Source: Cydia pomonella (Eukaryota > Arthropoda > Insecta > Lepidoptera > Tortricidae). Taken from it: DNA of 64,000 bases. Made by a program: the position numbers and the translations under genes. This document shows, one piece after another, positions 32,501 through 41,814 of this stretch. How positions within the stretch are numbered: position 1 is the stretch's first letter; each line of letters begins with the position of its first letter. The DNA is taken from the NCBI RefSeq assembly GCF_033807575.1, contig NC_084707.1:18214550-18278549 (forward strand), written 5' to 3'. The notes under the pieces were generated by a model. The model was not told the DNA's origin, made no database searches, and worked only from the letters and a program-made list of their open reading frames with translations.

Positions 32501-35500
32501 TCTCTTTCAGATACAAATAAGCAAAGTGATGTGCGCCTGGGATCTTCTTCAAATAATAAAACAGAGGGAAAGAATCAGAACGTAGACCAACCAAATGGAG
32601 AAAACAAAGCAACTGATGTATATGCCGAATTAGTCCTTCTGGAGCGCCGCGCTCTTGTTCCGAATGCTGAAGTGTTTGAGTGTGGAGTTTGTATGGAGAA
32701 TTACCAACCCGGCAAAGGGGCGGTTCTAAGAGAATGCGTTCACATGTTCTGCATGGAGTGTCTCTCAGACGTCGTGAAGCACTCCGAGGAGCCAGCAGTT
32801 TCATGCCCCGCCATGGGCTGCCCTGGGTTTCTGCAGGAGCGGGAAATCCGTGCACTTGTATCTCTAGAGGAATATGAGCGATGGTTGGCGAGAGGACTGG
32901 CTGCCGCGGAGAGCGGCACTCGAAACGCATTCCACTGTCGAACAGCCGACTGCCAGGGATGGGCGCTGTGTGAACCGGGTGTTACGAGGTTCCCCTGCCC
33001 TGTTTGCAAGCGGACAAACTGCGTTTCATGTCAGGTATAACCAAAACATTGCATTTATATAAATCAATTCAATTCGTGCAATCGATTTAGGCTGTGAGTT
33101 CATCGAGTGGCTCTATAGTACCGTGTTATGTACACGAAGCTAGCTGAGTGGCCTTCTTCTTCTTCTTCTTCCTTGTCAGGGGCTATGTAAGGCTCTACAG
33201 CCTAAATATACGACCATTCCTGATCTATTGTGGTCGCCACCTACTACAACTCTCGATCCAAACCTGCAACTTCAAACAGCTGCAGGATCTTGATCTCGAG
33301 AGACCCTAACTCCTCCGGACGCAATAAGTGTCCGCCCAGGATTGAGTCACGAGTGCGCATTAGGCAAGGGCATTCTGCGAGGATGTGCAAAAGCGTCTCC
33401 TCTGCCTCCATACAGAGTCTGCACCGCCCCATGTCACGTTTCCCCATAGTGAGCATGTGCTTATTTAGGCCGCAGAGCCTAGTAAGCACCCTTACCAAGT
33501 TGCGTAGTTGGTTTCTAGACGGCGCTAAGGCGTTCGAGGCCGCCTTTTTGCTAAAGGCCTTGATAAGCGCCTTGGAATAATTCAAGCCTGTAGTTTCTCT
33601 CCAGAGTTGAATGGTTTTGTAGTGACAGTATACCCTGAATCATAATTAAATTCCATCATATTTACCACTGTGTTGCCAGTAAAATGAAACGGTCCATAAA
33701 TATTAAATATATTATTGGCGAAAGAATGCACGTAAATAAATCATTTACTACTAATTTGAAATACAACACTTAAATGCTAAGCTCAAATAATTAGACTTAT
33801 TAAAAAAGCAGTCCCATAAATTAATATTGAATTTAAACTATTTTGAGGTAGAAATGTTCGTTTTGAAATGGCAATACTTCAGGTCTAAACAACATTAGGT
33901 ATTCCGTTTTAATATAATAACATTATCGTCTTAAGATGTGTAGTATTAGTATTATTTCTATACCTTAAAACGTAAATTCGAAAACGACAACTATAGAATA
34001 GTGTAATACGCCGTTATGGTTACCATTACGGAAGGTGGATGTAAGGAAATAAATCTCCATATACCAAAAAGAGTCATCAAAAAACTTTAAATAGGTGGCG
34101 CTACAATACCTAGAATACTTGAACAATAAAATCAAACCATAGACAGCGCACTTCACTCCGTCAATAGAGCCTAGGTTCTTAGCTACTCTAGCGCTACTCT
34201 GGAGAGATTTGGAACTATTATTTATAGCTGACAGCTGGACACCTTTGCAACAGTTCTACCATAAGAGATGCCACTCCTCTTAATTCCACACTCCATAGTT
34301 ACCATGATAGATTTACGCCGGCCACGATACTCACTTGTCAAGTCAAGTTGTCACTTCATTTGGCATCTGACGTCTGTTACTTGTAGTATTTTTCAAACAG
34401 AAAGGGTAATCAGAAAAGAACAGATGTCATCTAAATACAATTTTGCGAAATTTGGCATTTTAAAAAGAAATTGTATGGAGATACCACCTCACCCAGCATG
34501 TTTTAAAAATACTCTAGTCCCCAACTGAGTAAGGCTTGTACTGTATAAATTATAAGTGCTTAAAGATTAAGTGCGTAATTTTGTACGTATAGTGAATAAA
34601 TATTTAGTTATATACATAACTAACATAACAAACATCTAGGAGTCGAAATATAGGCGACACATTTAACAAAAACCCTTCATTTATGTAGTTGGCAGCGTTT
34701 CCTTAAAGGAATAGAAAATGGAGTGACCGGGTGAAACCGGGTTTCGGTCACATATTTTGACGTAATTTCTGTATTCCATACAAAAACGGTTTATTATGTT
34801 CGTAATAATATTTTTTATGATTCCAAAAAGGTTGATGACATCTGGTCTGTCATACTGACGTTGACAGATGTCATTGTGACAGTGACATTTCTTGGTAGAT
34901 TTGATGGAATTTAATTATAAATTAGGGTATAGGTCTTTAGGGTGAGGCGCGTTAGGCTTTTGGGAATACCACAAAAAGGCTCAGGACTGAAGTTCTTTCC
35001 CTTAGCCCCTGCTCGCGCGAGTTCGTCGGCCTTTTCGTTTCCAGCGATACCCGCATGCCCCGGGACCGGGACCCAACGTAGAACAACCTTGTTCCTGGCT
35101 CCATCAAGGTTGTTCAGTAGCTGCCTGCAGTTCTCGATCAGCCTTGATGTAGTAACATCAGAGGTTAGGGCTAAGAGTGCCGCCTGGCTATCCGAATGGA
35201 TATAGATCGTATTTTTGCCGTAGTTGCATTGCGTAGTTTTTATTTTACCATTTTTAGTTAATTTTAAGATTATGAGTGACGCGTGACGCATGAATGAAAA
35301 TCACAATCATGTTTTACACTTAAGTCGTTAACTTTCATAAATAATCAGGATTTTCCTCGGGAATTCATTCCTACTACTACTATTCTAAATCGATCCTCCC
35401 CCTCGCCACTGATCACTGAAACCCTTGACCCTGAACCACCGAACATTCAACCACCATTCCCCGACCCCTCAACCCCTGACCATTTAACTCCTAATCCTAA

Positions 35501-38500
35501 CCCCCAATTCCTCTACTTCCAACCTCCGGCCACTCATCTCCTACCCCCCGATTCCTCAACTCCCAACCCCTCCTTCCCCGACTCATCAACTCACCGCCCC
35601 CTCAACCCCCTAACCTCTCAAACTCTGACTCGAGCCCCAACCCCACAACCCCCAACCTCAGACCCTCGTCTACCTTTATTACCACCGTCTACCTCACAAA
35701 CCTCTCACATCTACCCCTCACATCTTATTTCCAACACTACCTACATCAGAAATCATAATATACCCAATTATAAGAGGGAAGTTCCACATATCGCCCGTGG
35801 TCTTCATAATCAGTAATTAGTCTTACCACGAGTTTGACTCTGACATATTCGCTAGTGTAACTTACTTTCTATGCATCTCGCTCATACTGGCATCCTATTA
35901 GTGCGAGCGAGATGTATCGGAAAGTATGTTACGAACACGTCAGCTAATATGTAGAGTCAAACTCGTGGTAAGGCTACAGTTGCACTACATCAAATTGGTA
36001 GTTTTCGAGAGGAAATGCTTGAGTTTCTTAAGAATACAGTCGAATCACCATACCTGTGCCTTTAAACATTGAGGAGTTCCCTCTATTCCTCATGGATTCC
36101 ATCATCAGATCAGAACCAAAAATATTATAAGACCACCTTGAAGGTAACTTACTTCAAACAAAAAAAGAATTCTCAAATCGGACCACGGGTGTCGGAGTAA
36201 TCGGTGAACGTACATACAAAAAAATCTTCATCATTGTCATTAAACAAAATCATCATCATCAGATCCATTTCATCAAATTGATGGTATTTGAGAGGAACTG
36301 CTCGATTTGCAAGAAAAACACCAAAATCACCATACCATCCATTTCCATTCCATTCCTCATGGATCCCATCATCAGATCAGAACCAAATTAAAATGGGACC
36401 AACTTGGAAGTAACTCCTTTCAAACAAAAAAAGAATTACTGAAATCGGACCACGGGTGTCGGAGTAGTCGGTGAACGTACATAAAAAAAAATAGCCACAA
36501 CCGAATACAGAACCTATGAAATTCTATTCTATGAAATTGAAGTCGGTTAAAAAGCTATCGGTACAGATCCCTTATTGTCATAGTACCTGGGCGACCGAGC
36601 TTTGCTCGGTTATAACTATTTATTGTAATATGGTGGTGTATAGGTGATAATCTACATAAACTTAAAAAGTAAAATGTGAACTGACAATTATTATTATTTA
36701 CAATCGATTTTAACCTTACATCACTTGTCACAGAGTAACGCCATCTATTGTCAATTTCTCTTATTACATAGGTCATTTTTTTACTAAATTAAACTTGTCT
36801 AAAACAATAAAAATTAAAAAATTATATATAAACTTGAACATATAAAAAAAAAAGTTAGCCACCGGGCGAGATTCGAAGCCGTAACACTCGTTTAGCAGTC
36901 CGCGTCTTAACCCGCTGGACCAGACGAACAAAGGCCGGCAACACGAAATTAGCGACCATATTCTGCGTCGAAAGAAAAACGCATGAAAACTCGAATACAC
37001 GCGTTTTCCCAAACATAAGACTAATTTAGATAGATTGTATACCCCCAAAAACCCCCATATACCAAATTTCAGCGAAATCGTTAGAGCCGTTTCCGAGATC
37101 ACAGAAATATATATACATATATATATACAAGAATTGCTCGTTTAAAGGTATAAGATATATATGGGTTGAAAGGGTATTTAATGCTGAATTATTTACAATA
37201 AAATTCATGTATATTGTATTGCCATAATGGCATGTACGTGATTTACCAAACCTACTCGTTGGATGGCAGTCAAAAATTAGCGTGTCACTGAAAAGTACCT
37301 TAAGTTTGAAGGGTAATAGCTGAAATACAGACTTGTCGGAGAACTAAATGCTGGTGACAAAATAACGTTCTATTAAAGTAGGTTCATACAAATAAACAAT
37401 TGTACCTATGTCATTAATATGACACTGATTTTTACTGCCTTTTATAATAGTACATTATTGCAGAGGCCGGGAAAGAGCAATTCGAGGATGAGTCTCGAAT
37501 TTGTCGGATGACGCGACGCGGAGTCCGACAAAGAAGACGAATCCACGAATTGCTGTTCCAGCCGAGGCTTTATAGTGCTTTTCTCCAAACATACGAGGAA
37601 ATAAGGTAAAATAATCATAATTTAAGCATCAACCAGCACTCAAATCGAACCTTCACACCAAAAACGTCCAAAACAATTTCTCTCTTCAATTATTAAAGTT
37701 AAAGGCACAACTTAATCTGCCATTCAGTACCATTCAATATTCGTTCATTCAATATAATTGTGCAATATAAGCTGTATGAGCACGCACGAGATCTTTAAAA
37801 AAATATAAAAGTTATATAGTCTTTGATTTTATCAAGCAGTATTGCACGATCATACACGACGGTCTTACAGTAAGACCGTTGTAGAGTGTCCAGGATTGGG
37901 GCTGATGACGGAGCAGCAACAAAAACAACCCTGAAAACAGTAAAAATGTATATTAAAAAAATGTAAAAAATAAAGGCGCTTGATGCGCGGACGCGACATG
38001 TTGTTGTGTGCGTCGTTGGTGGAGTGGGAGGCGGCCGCAGCCGCGCCGCTGCGGCGCCGGTGCCGGCTGCGCCCCGCGTCCCGCAGCCCGAAATCGTCAT
38101 CCGGTCTTCACGCAGTGCTGGCGTGAACAAGAGTGTAGACGCGGCCCGCGGCTATATAATTAATTGGCTGATTGCGTGTTTCTTAGTGGATACATGTTTT
38201 TAAAAAGTAAAAAACAATACAGGGGGCCTACCGCGAAAACAGAAATTCGCAAATTGCGGGGATCTTTCTCTTTTACTCCCACTAAAACGTAATTAGAGTG
38301 ACCGAGAATAATGCCCGCAATTGACGACCTTCGATTTTCGCGGTTATAGCCCAGTAATAACTTCCCGTCCGCTTAAACACGACAATAATGGTTTGAATTT
38401 TTTTTAATTTGAGTTTGACCATAACGAAGAACTTCCCGTACTACTTTTGCTACAATAAGGTGAACATTTCCGAGTATATTGGAGAAAAGTATAATTTTTC

Positions 38501-39599
38501 ACAATCCAGCCGCGTATTCGCGTCTAACGAAAATCCCGAAGTAAACAAATAGTAAATAAAGACGCGATCTAAATTTTAAACTAATTATATTACGTTTTGA
38601 TCAGTATAAAACAAGCTTTCAAATCATGGTTAACTTTTTTTATTAAAAGCTTTGTATTACATTTTATCAGTCAAAACCTGTGTGACGGAACTTATGACCT
38701 AACTAAGTATATCACTTATTGTATACAATACCTTTTTTATGAGTCAACTAACTAATACTTAAAAGTAAAAAGATTACAGCTAAGATACGCGAGCAGCCGC
38801 GATACCTTCATAGACGCCCGGCGTCAACGACACCTCGTAACTCATGAGGCTCTGTTACTTGATCTTTGCTAAAGTCAAGTTTTGGTTAGATTGTTTGCTC
38901 GATTTTAGCCACAGTAGCCTATGGAGACTAACATGAACTAAGAGGTGTTCGTATTCTATGGATATAGCTATTTTAAGGGTGTCATATGCCCGTTTCATAA
39001 ATAATCAATTTGAACTATAGTTGACTACAGCGGCTTATGAATATTTCAGTTGAGTCAGGAGCCCATTACGGTAGTACTATTAGTCTGTGCCCATAGTGAA
39101 AAGTATTAGGTATGCGATGCGATTTCAGTTTGGTTCACGAAGTCTTAATTCAACCATTACCTACAGTCGACGAGTAGAATAAATATTAGTGACTCGTTCG
39201 AAATTTTTTGACAAACTGAAACAGGTGACAACTGTGCTCACATTATTTTTACTTTATTTCCAGGCCATTCACGAGGGCGACACTTGTGAACAGTATCGCG
39301 CAAAGCAGCAAGCCGTCGAAGCCGCCAACCGGGAGCCGGAAGAAACTGACGAAGGAACCAGGGCATTCCTCAACACGCTGATATCGCGCGGGGAAGCTCT
39401 TGAGTGTCCGGAGTGCAGTGCAATAATAACGAAGAAGTGGGGTTGCGATTGGATCAAATGTTCGGCCTGCAAGACGGAGATCTGCTGGGTGACGCGCGGC
39501 CGGCGCTGGGGCCCGGGCGGCCGCGGCGACACCAGCGCCGGCTGCCGCTGCGGCGTCGACGGGAAGCGGTGCCATCCTTCATGTGGCTATTGTCATTAA
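29514..39599 (+). CDS. RBCK1: RBCK1/HOIL-1-type RBR E3 ubiquitin ligase, four coding exons
   Basis: Exons 29514-32104, 32195-32430, 32511-33034 and 39264-39599 join in phase to 1228 residues. Residues 1-860 are mostly low-complexity and Ser/Thr/Lys-rich, with one RanBP2/NZF finger at 303-322 (W303, C305, C308, N313, C319, C322). Exon 2 (865-942) is a ubiquitin-like domain. RING1 starts at C1000/C1003, IBR follows, and RING2 has C1165, C1168, C1178, C1183, C1186 and C1191. C1178, in the GCDWI segment, is the expected catalytic Cys that carries ubiquitin as a thioester. The end (EICWVTRGRRWGPGG... CHPSCGYCH) is diagnostic of HOIL-1. Human HOIL-1 (510 residues) is part of LUBAC and forms ester-linked ubiquitin. 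Start: the first Met, 7 bases after the acceptor at 29507. The third intron is 6.2 kb and full of repeats. Confidence 0.93.
33205..33628 (-). pseudogene. Non-LTR retrotransposon remnant, C-terminal zinc-motif region
   Basis: The minus-strand frame 33585-33244 encodes the phrases RLCGLNKHMLTMG and CRLCMEAEETLLHILAECPCL, the Cys/His block that follows RNase H in many Jockey/R1-type elements. Together with 34932-35291 it is one element, separated by the 1.3-kb inserted element at 33633-34927. Confidence 0.7.
33633..34927. mobile_element. DNA transposon-like element, 1.3 kb, TIR CCCT...AGGG
   Basis: The ends are CCCTGAATCATAATTAAATT at the left and AATTTAATTATAAATTAGGG at the right, about 26 bp of imperfect inverted repeat. 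They are flanked by TATA on both sides (33629-33632 and 34928-34931), so the duplication is TA or TATA. Termini starting CCCT recall piggyBac, but that family duplicates TTAA, so the family stays open. No transposase was found. It lies inside the retroelement remnant described on either side of it. Confidence 0.65.
34384..34515. mobile_element. Diverged copy of the TAGTATTTTTCAAAC MITE
   Basis: It starts TAGTATTTTTCAAACAGAAAGGGTA and ends near TTTTAAAAATACT. The middle contains CATCTAAATACAATTTTGCGA, as in the well-preserved copy at 53025-53180. It is nested in the 1.3-kb element. Confidence 0.5.
34932..35291 (-). pseudogene. Non-LTR retrotransposon remnant, RNase H domain
   Basis: The minus-strand frame encodes an RNase H: IYIHSDSQAALLAL with the DSQ motif, then VVLRWVPVPGHAGIAGNEKADELARAGA. 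Upstream RT is missing. It is the 5' part of the element whose C-terminal part is at 33205-33628. Confidence 0.8.
35385..35725. repeat. C-rich low-complexity tract
   Basis: About 340 bases are nearly devoid of G, built from variants of AACCCCTCAAC / CCTCCAACCCC. There is no regular period and no ORF of interest. It lies in RBCK1 intron 3. Confidence 0.75.
35823..35971. mobile_element. Foldback MITE with ends TTACCACGAGTTTGACTCT
   Basis: The left arm TTACCACGAGTTTGACTCTG and right arm AGAGTCAAACTCGTGGTAA are inverted. Similarity extends inward to GCATCTCGCTC / GAGCGAGATG, about 60 bp per arm. No coding sequence. Confidence 0.75.
35985..36550. repeat. Two tandem units of a dispersed repeat
   Basis: Each unit of roughly 280 bp contains CATCAAATTG(G/A)TGGTA-like starts, CATCATCAGATCAGAACCAAA and GGACCACGGGTGTCGGAGTA, and ends at GTGAACGTACATA. 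The second ends with GAAGTCGGTTAAAAAG. No ORF. Confidence 0.6.
36581..37150. repeat. Composite repeat with a tRNA-like head and GAATTGCTCG tail
   Basis: At 36590-36612 there is the hairpin CCGAGCTTTGCTCGG. On the minus strand, 36855-36935 holds a tRNA-like segment (GTCTGGTCCAGCGGGTTAAG... with a B-box-like GCTTCGAATCTC). A (TA)n tract and ACAAGAATTGCTCGTTTAAAGG close it near 37150. These pieces recur in lepidopteran SINE- or Helitron-type repeats; I do not decide between the two. Confidence 0.45.
37450..37580. mobile_element. Small inverted-repeat element
   Basis: GAGGCCGGGAAAGAGCAATTCG at the left pairs imperfectly with CGAATTGCTGTTCCAGCCGAGGC at the right. GTCGGA/TCCGAC lies near the middle. 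MITE-like, no ORF. Confidence 0.5.
37980..38160. other. Isolated GC-rich island in RBCK1 intron 3
   Basis: A short island rich in GCCGC/GCGGC within AT-rich intron. Open frames exist on both strands, but none has a recognisable domain or convincing splice context. It could be a fragment of a captured exon or a CpG island of an unannotated transcript. Confidence 0.3.
38221..38353. mobile_element. CCTACCGCG-family MITE, copy 2
   Basis: The best-preserved copy: AGGGGGCCTACCGCGAAAAC at the left, TTCGATTTTCGCGG at the right, with the TTGCGGGGATCTTT and ATGCCCGCAATTGACGA landmarks in between. Confidence 0.75.
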
Positions 39600-39929
39600 C
39601 TAAGGTCCGACCGAGAACGCTTTTTTTGTCACGGCCGAGACTGAGACCGAGATTCAATGGGATTCTCGGCCGAGACCGAGAATTTATAAAATACAAAAAA
39701 AGACGAAAGATTTTTTTTTAAATATATACTCCATATAAGTGTAACTAAGTTTTAAAAAAATCATGTGGCTCGTCATTAGATAAGTCTTTGAAAATACATA
39801 AAGTTGGCTAAAAAAAATTTTTTGATTAAGTAAATACTTTTGGAAATAAACGCTCCAAAAAAAATAGTGTGATCCCCTCTAACTTTTAAACCGGGAGAGC
39901 AAAACCATTAAAAAATATCTAAATAATAA

Positions 39930-40094
39930 GGGCCTCCGCTAGCTGGCGCGGGTGCACGGAGCGGACGAGCGGGTTAACGAAAAATAGTATGAGCAACGCT
40001 AACTGAAGCGGACGCGTGCGGCGGATTTCACCTACAAATAGCACCCGCGTGCGTGCGCACGCGGCGGGCGTTCGCGTCAGCTAGCGTAGGCCCT
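39930..40094. mobile_element. MITE with ends GGGCCTCCGCTAGCTG
   Basis: GGGCCTCCGCTAGCTGGCGCG at the left and CGCGTCAGCTAGCGTAGGCCC at the right are inverted repeats. The 165-bp element is GC-rich inside and is nested in the composite repeat. Confidence 0.7.
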
Positions 40095-40504
40095 AAAGCT
40101 TAATAAGCAAATAATTTTTCAGGAAAATTATTTTGAGTATGGTCGGTTAAGCCATTTAAGAGTTATAAAAAAAACCTGATCTTTTTAAAACCACGAAAGT
40201 GCCACTAACATAAGCTCTTTTGCTTGTACGGCTTTTTTGTATTGTATGAAGGTACGGAATCTTCCATTATGCGTGGTCAGACACGCACTTGGCCGGTTTT
40301 TTCAGTACGGATGTGGACAAAAAGAAGAACAACAATAATAATCAAAATATTAAAGAGTTCTATATTGTAACCCAAAATATCCGCCACAGGTGTCGTTTTG
40401 TACTTACGTACTGCTTTGCTTTTTCCCGTTAACACAAATATATTTAGTATCAAAATATCCAGTGTCATCTTCCACTTACAACAAGTTAATCTAAGTTACA
40501 TCCC

Positions 40505-40662
40505 CAATGCCGGATTTAGAGGTTTGGAGGCCTAGGGCAATAAAGGAGTGGAGGCCCCTTGGCCCCAAATTATTTTCCAAATAAAATGGTAAATTTTCCG
40601 AAGTCTCTATTGTGGGGGCCCCGGGCTGTAGCCCCAGTTGCCCTCCCCTAAATCCGGCCCTG
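40505..40662. mobile_element. hAT-type MITE, 158 bp
   Basis: The termini CAATGCCGGATTTAG and CTAAATCCGGCCCTG are flanked by a perfect 8-bp direct repeat TACATCCC (40497-40504 and 40663-40670). It is nested in the composite repeat. Confidence 0.85.
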
Positions 40663-41111
40663 TACATCCCGATAACAATATACACTCATTGATTCACCAA
40701 TAACAACAACCACAAAATGAAAAGACCCATGAACAAGTCATTACTTGCAACCGCGCCTATCCGATCCCAACACTTTTATTTGATAAGTAATTGGCTTAAA
40801 ATGTGGGTACGAAACCAATCAAAATCACAAAAAACGTCACACCAACCGGGCGATGCAACCAGCGGGTAGCTTAGACCCCGGCGGGGCGCTCGTGCGCGGA
40901 AAATTCAAATTCACGAATGATAACTCATTGCCTAGTCTCGGTCTCGGCAAGAATCTCGGCCCATGTTGGCCGAGAGCCGAGACCGAGATCTCGGCTCGAT
41001 TTTTGGCCGAGAATGCCGAGACCGAGATCTCGGTCGGACTAAGTCATTAACTAATACTTATTCATGTTCAAATATAATTTCTGAATACCTTAATAATGTC
41101 AATTTATCTGT

Positions 41112-41117
41112 AATAAA
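41112..41117 (+). terminator. Candidate original RBCK1 polyadenylation signal
   Basis: AATAAA lies 58 bases past the right-hand copy of the GTCATTAACTAA repeat. If the 39604-41042 block is removed, it would sit about 70 bases after the RBCK1 stop codon, a normal position. Another AATAAA inside the inserted block (about 39844) could now be used instead. Inference only. Confidence 0.4.
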
Positions 41118-41814
41118 AATATAATTAATCTAAGTTACGTTTTTCTTTACTCTCTTCATTTCGGGTAGTTCCTAAAGGAAAATAAATAGTAAAACGTCGC
41201 AGATATTTTCGAAAAGGGACTCTTATTACAACGAGTAATGATTTAATGGATTACCCAATTTCCGAAATTACCCGCATACACCTTATAGATTAACATTCAT
41301 GTCATTACTTATTCAGAAAACATTACAGCTACACATTGTAACCTAGTTTTTATATCTTTTCTCAATTTTAAGTGTATAGACCATGTAAGCGACAAAGTGG
41401 GACCCTAGGTTTGAAGTTGAAAAAAAGTACACTTTTGATACCGTATTAAAACTAGAAACTAATGACAAAAGTATCAAAGCTTATTTTATTAATAATAACA
41501 AAGCTAAAAATAAAATAATATACCAAACACGTTAATTTTACTAAAGTTTAATAATGCGACAAAATGGGACCTTCCCTAACATTTAATAAAGAAAATAACT
41601 ATCTTTATAAAAAAAGAACTAAATATTAGGTATATCGTTGCAACGTGTGTTATGATTTTTATTAAAATACTTATGAATTTTGTACTTTTTATTACAAAAT
41701 ATATTTACGAGTAGGTATATAAAAATTCTAATACAATGACTAATTAAAATAATGTATGTATCTTATTTTTACTCTTTTGGCTATAAAATACATGTATAAA
41801 TATAACTTAAATGA

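Larger units (their letters stand above)
39604..41042. mobile_element. Composite repeat abutting the RBCK1 stop, termini GGTCCGACCGAGA
   Basis: The left end GGTCCGACCGAGA (39604) and right end TCTCGGTCGGAC (41028-41039) are inverted repeats. The direct repeat GTCATTAACTAA flanks the block at 39592-39603 and 41043-41054. The duplication may be 8-12 bp depending on whether CTAA/TAA belongs to the terminus. Inside are a MITE (39930-40094), part of a 'gggttccgta' repeat (about 39780-40300), an hAT MITE (40505-40662) and the family body (40845-41042). There is no transposase ORF. The RBCK1 stop codon lies within the left direct repeat. Confidence 0.7.

Noticed and set aside
36855..36935. tRNA-like sequence on the minus strand
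   Set aside because: A B-box-like element is present, but stems do not pair and it is followed by a repeat tail, so SINE-derived rather than a tRNA gene.
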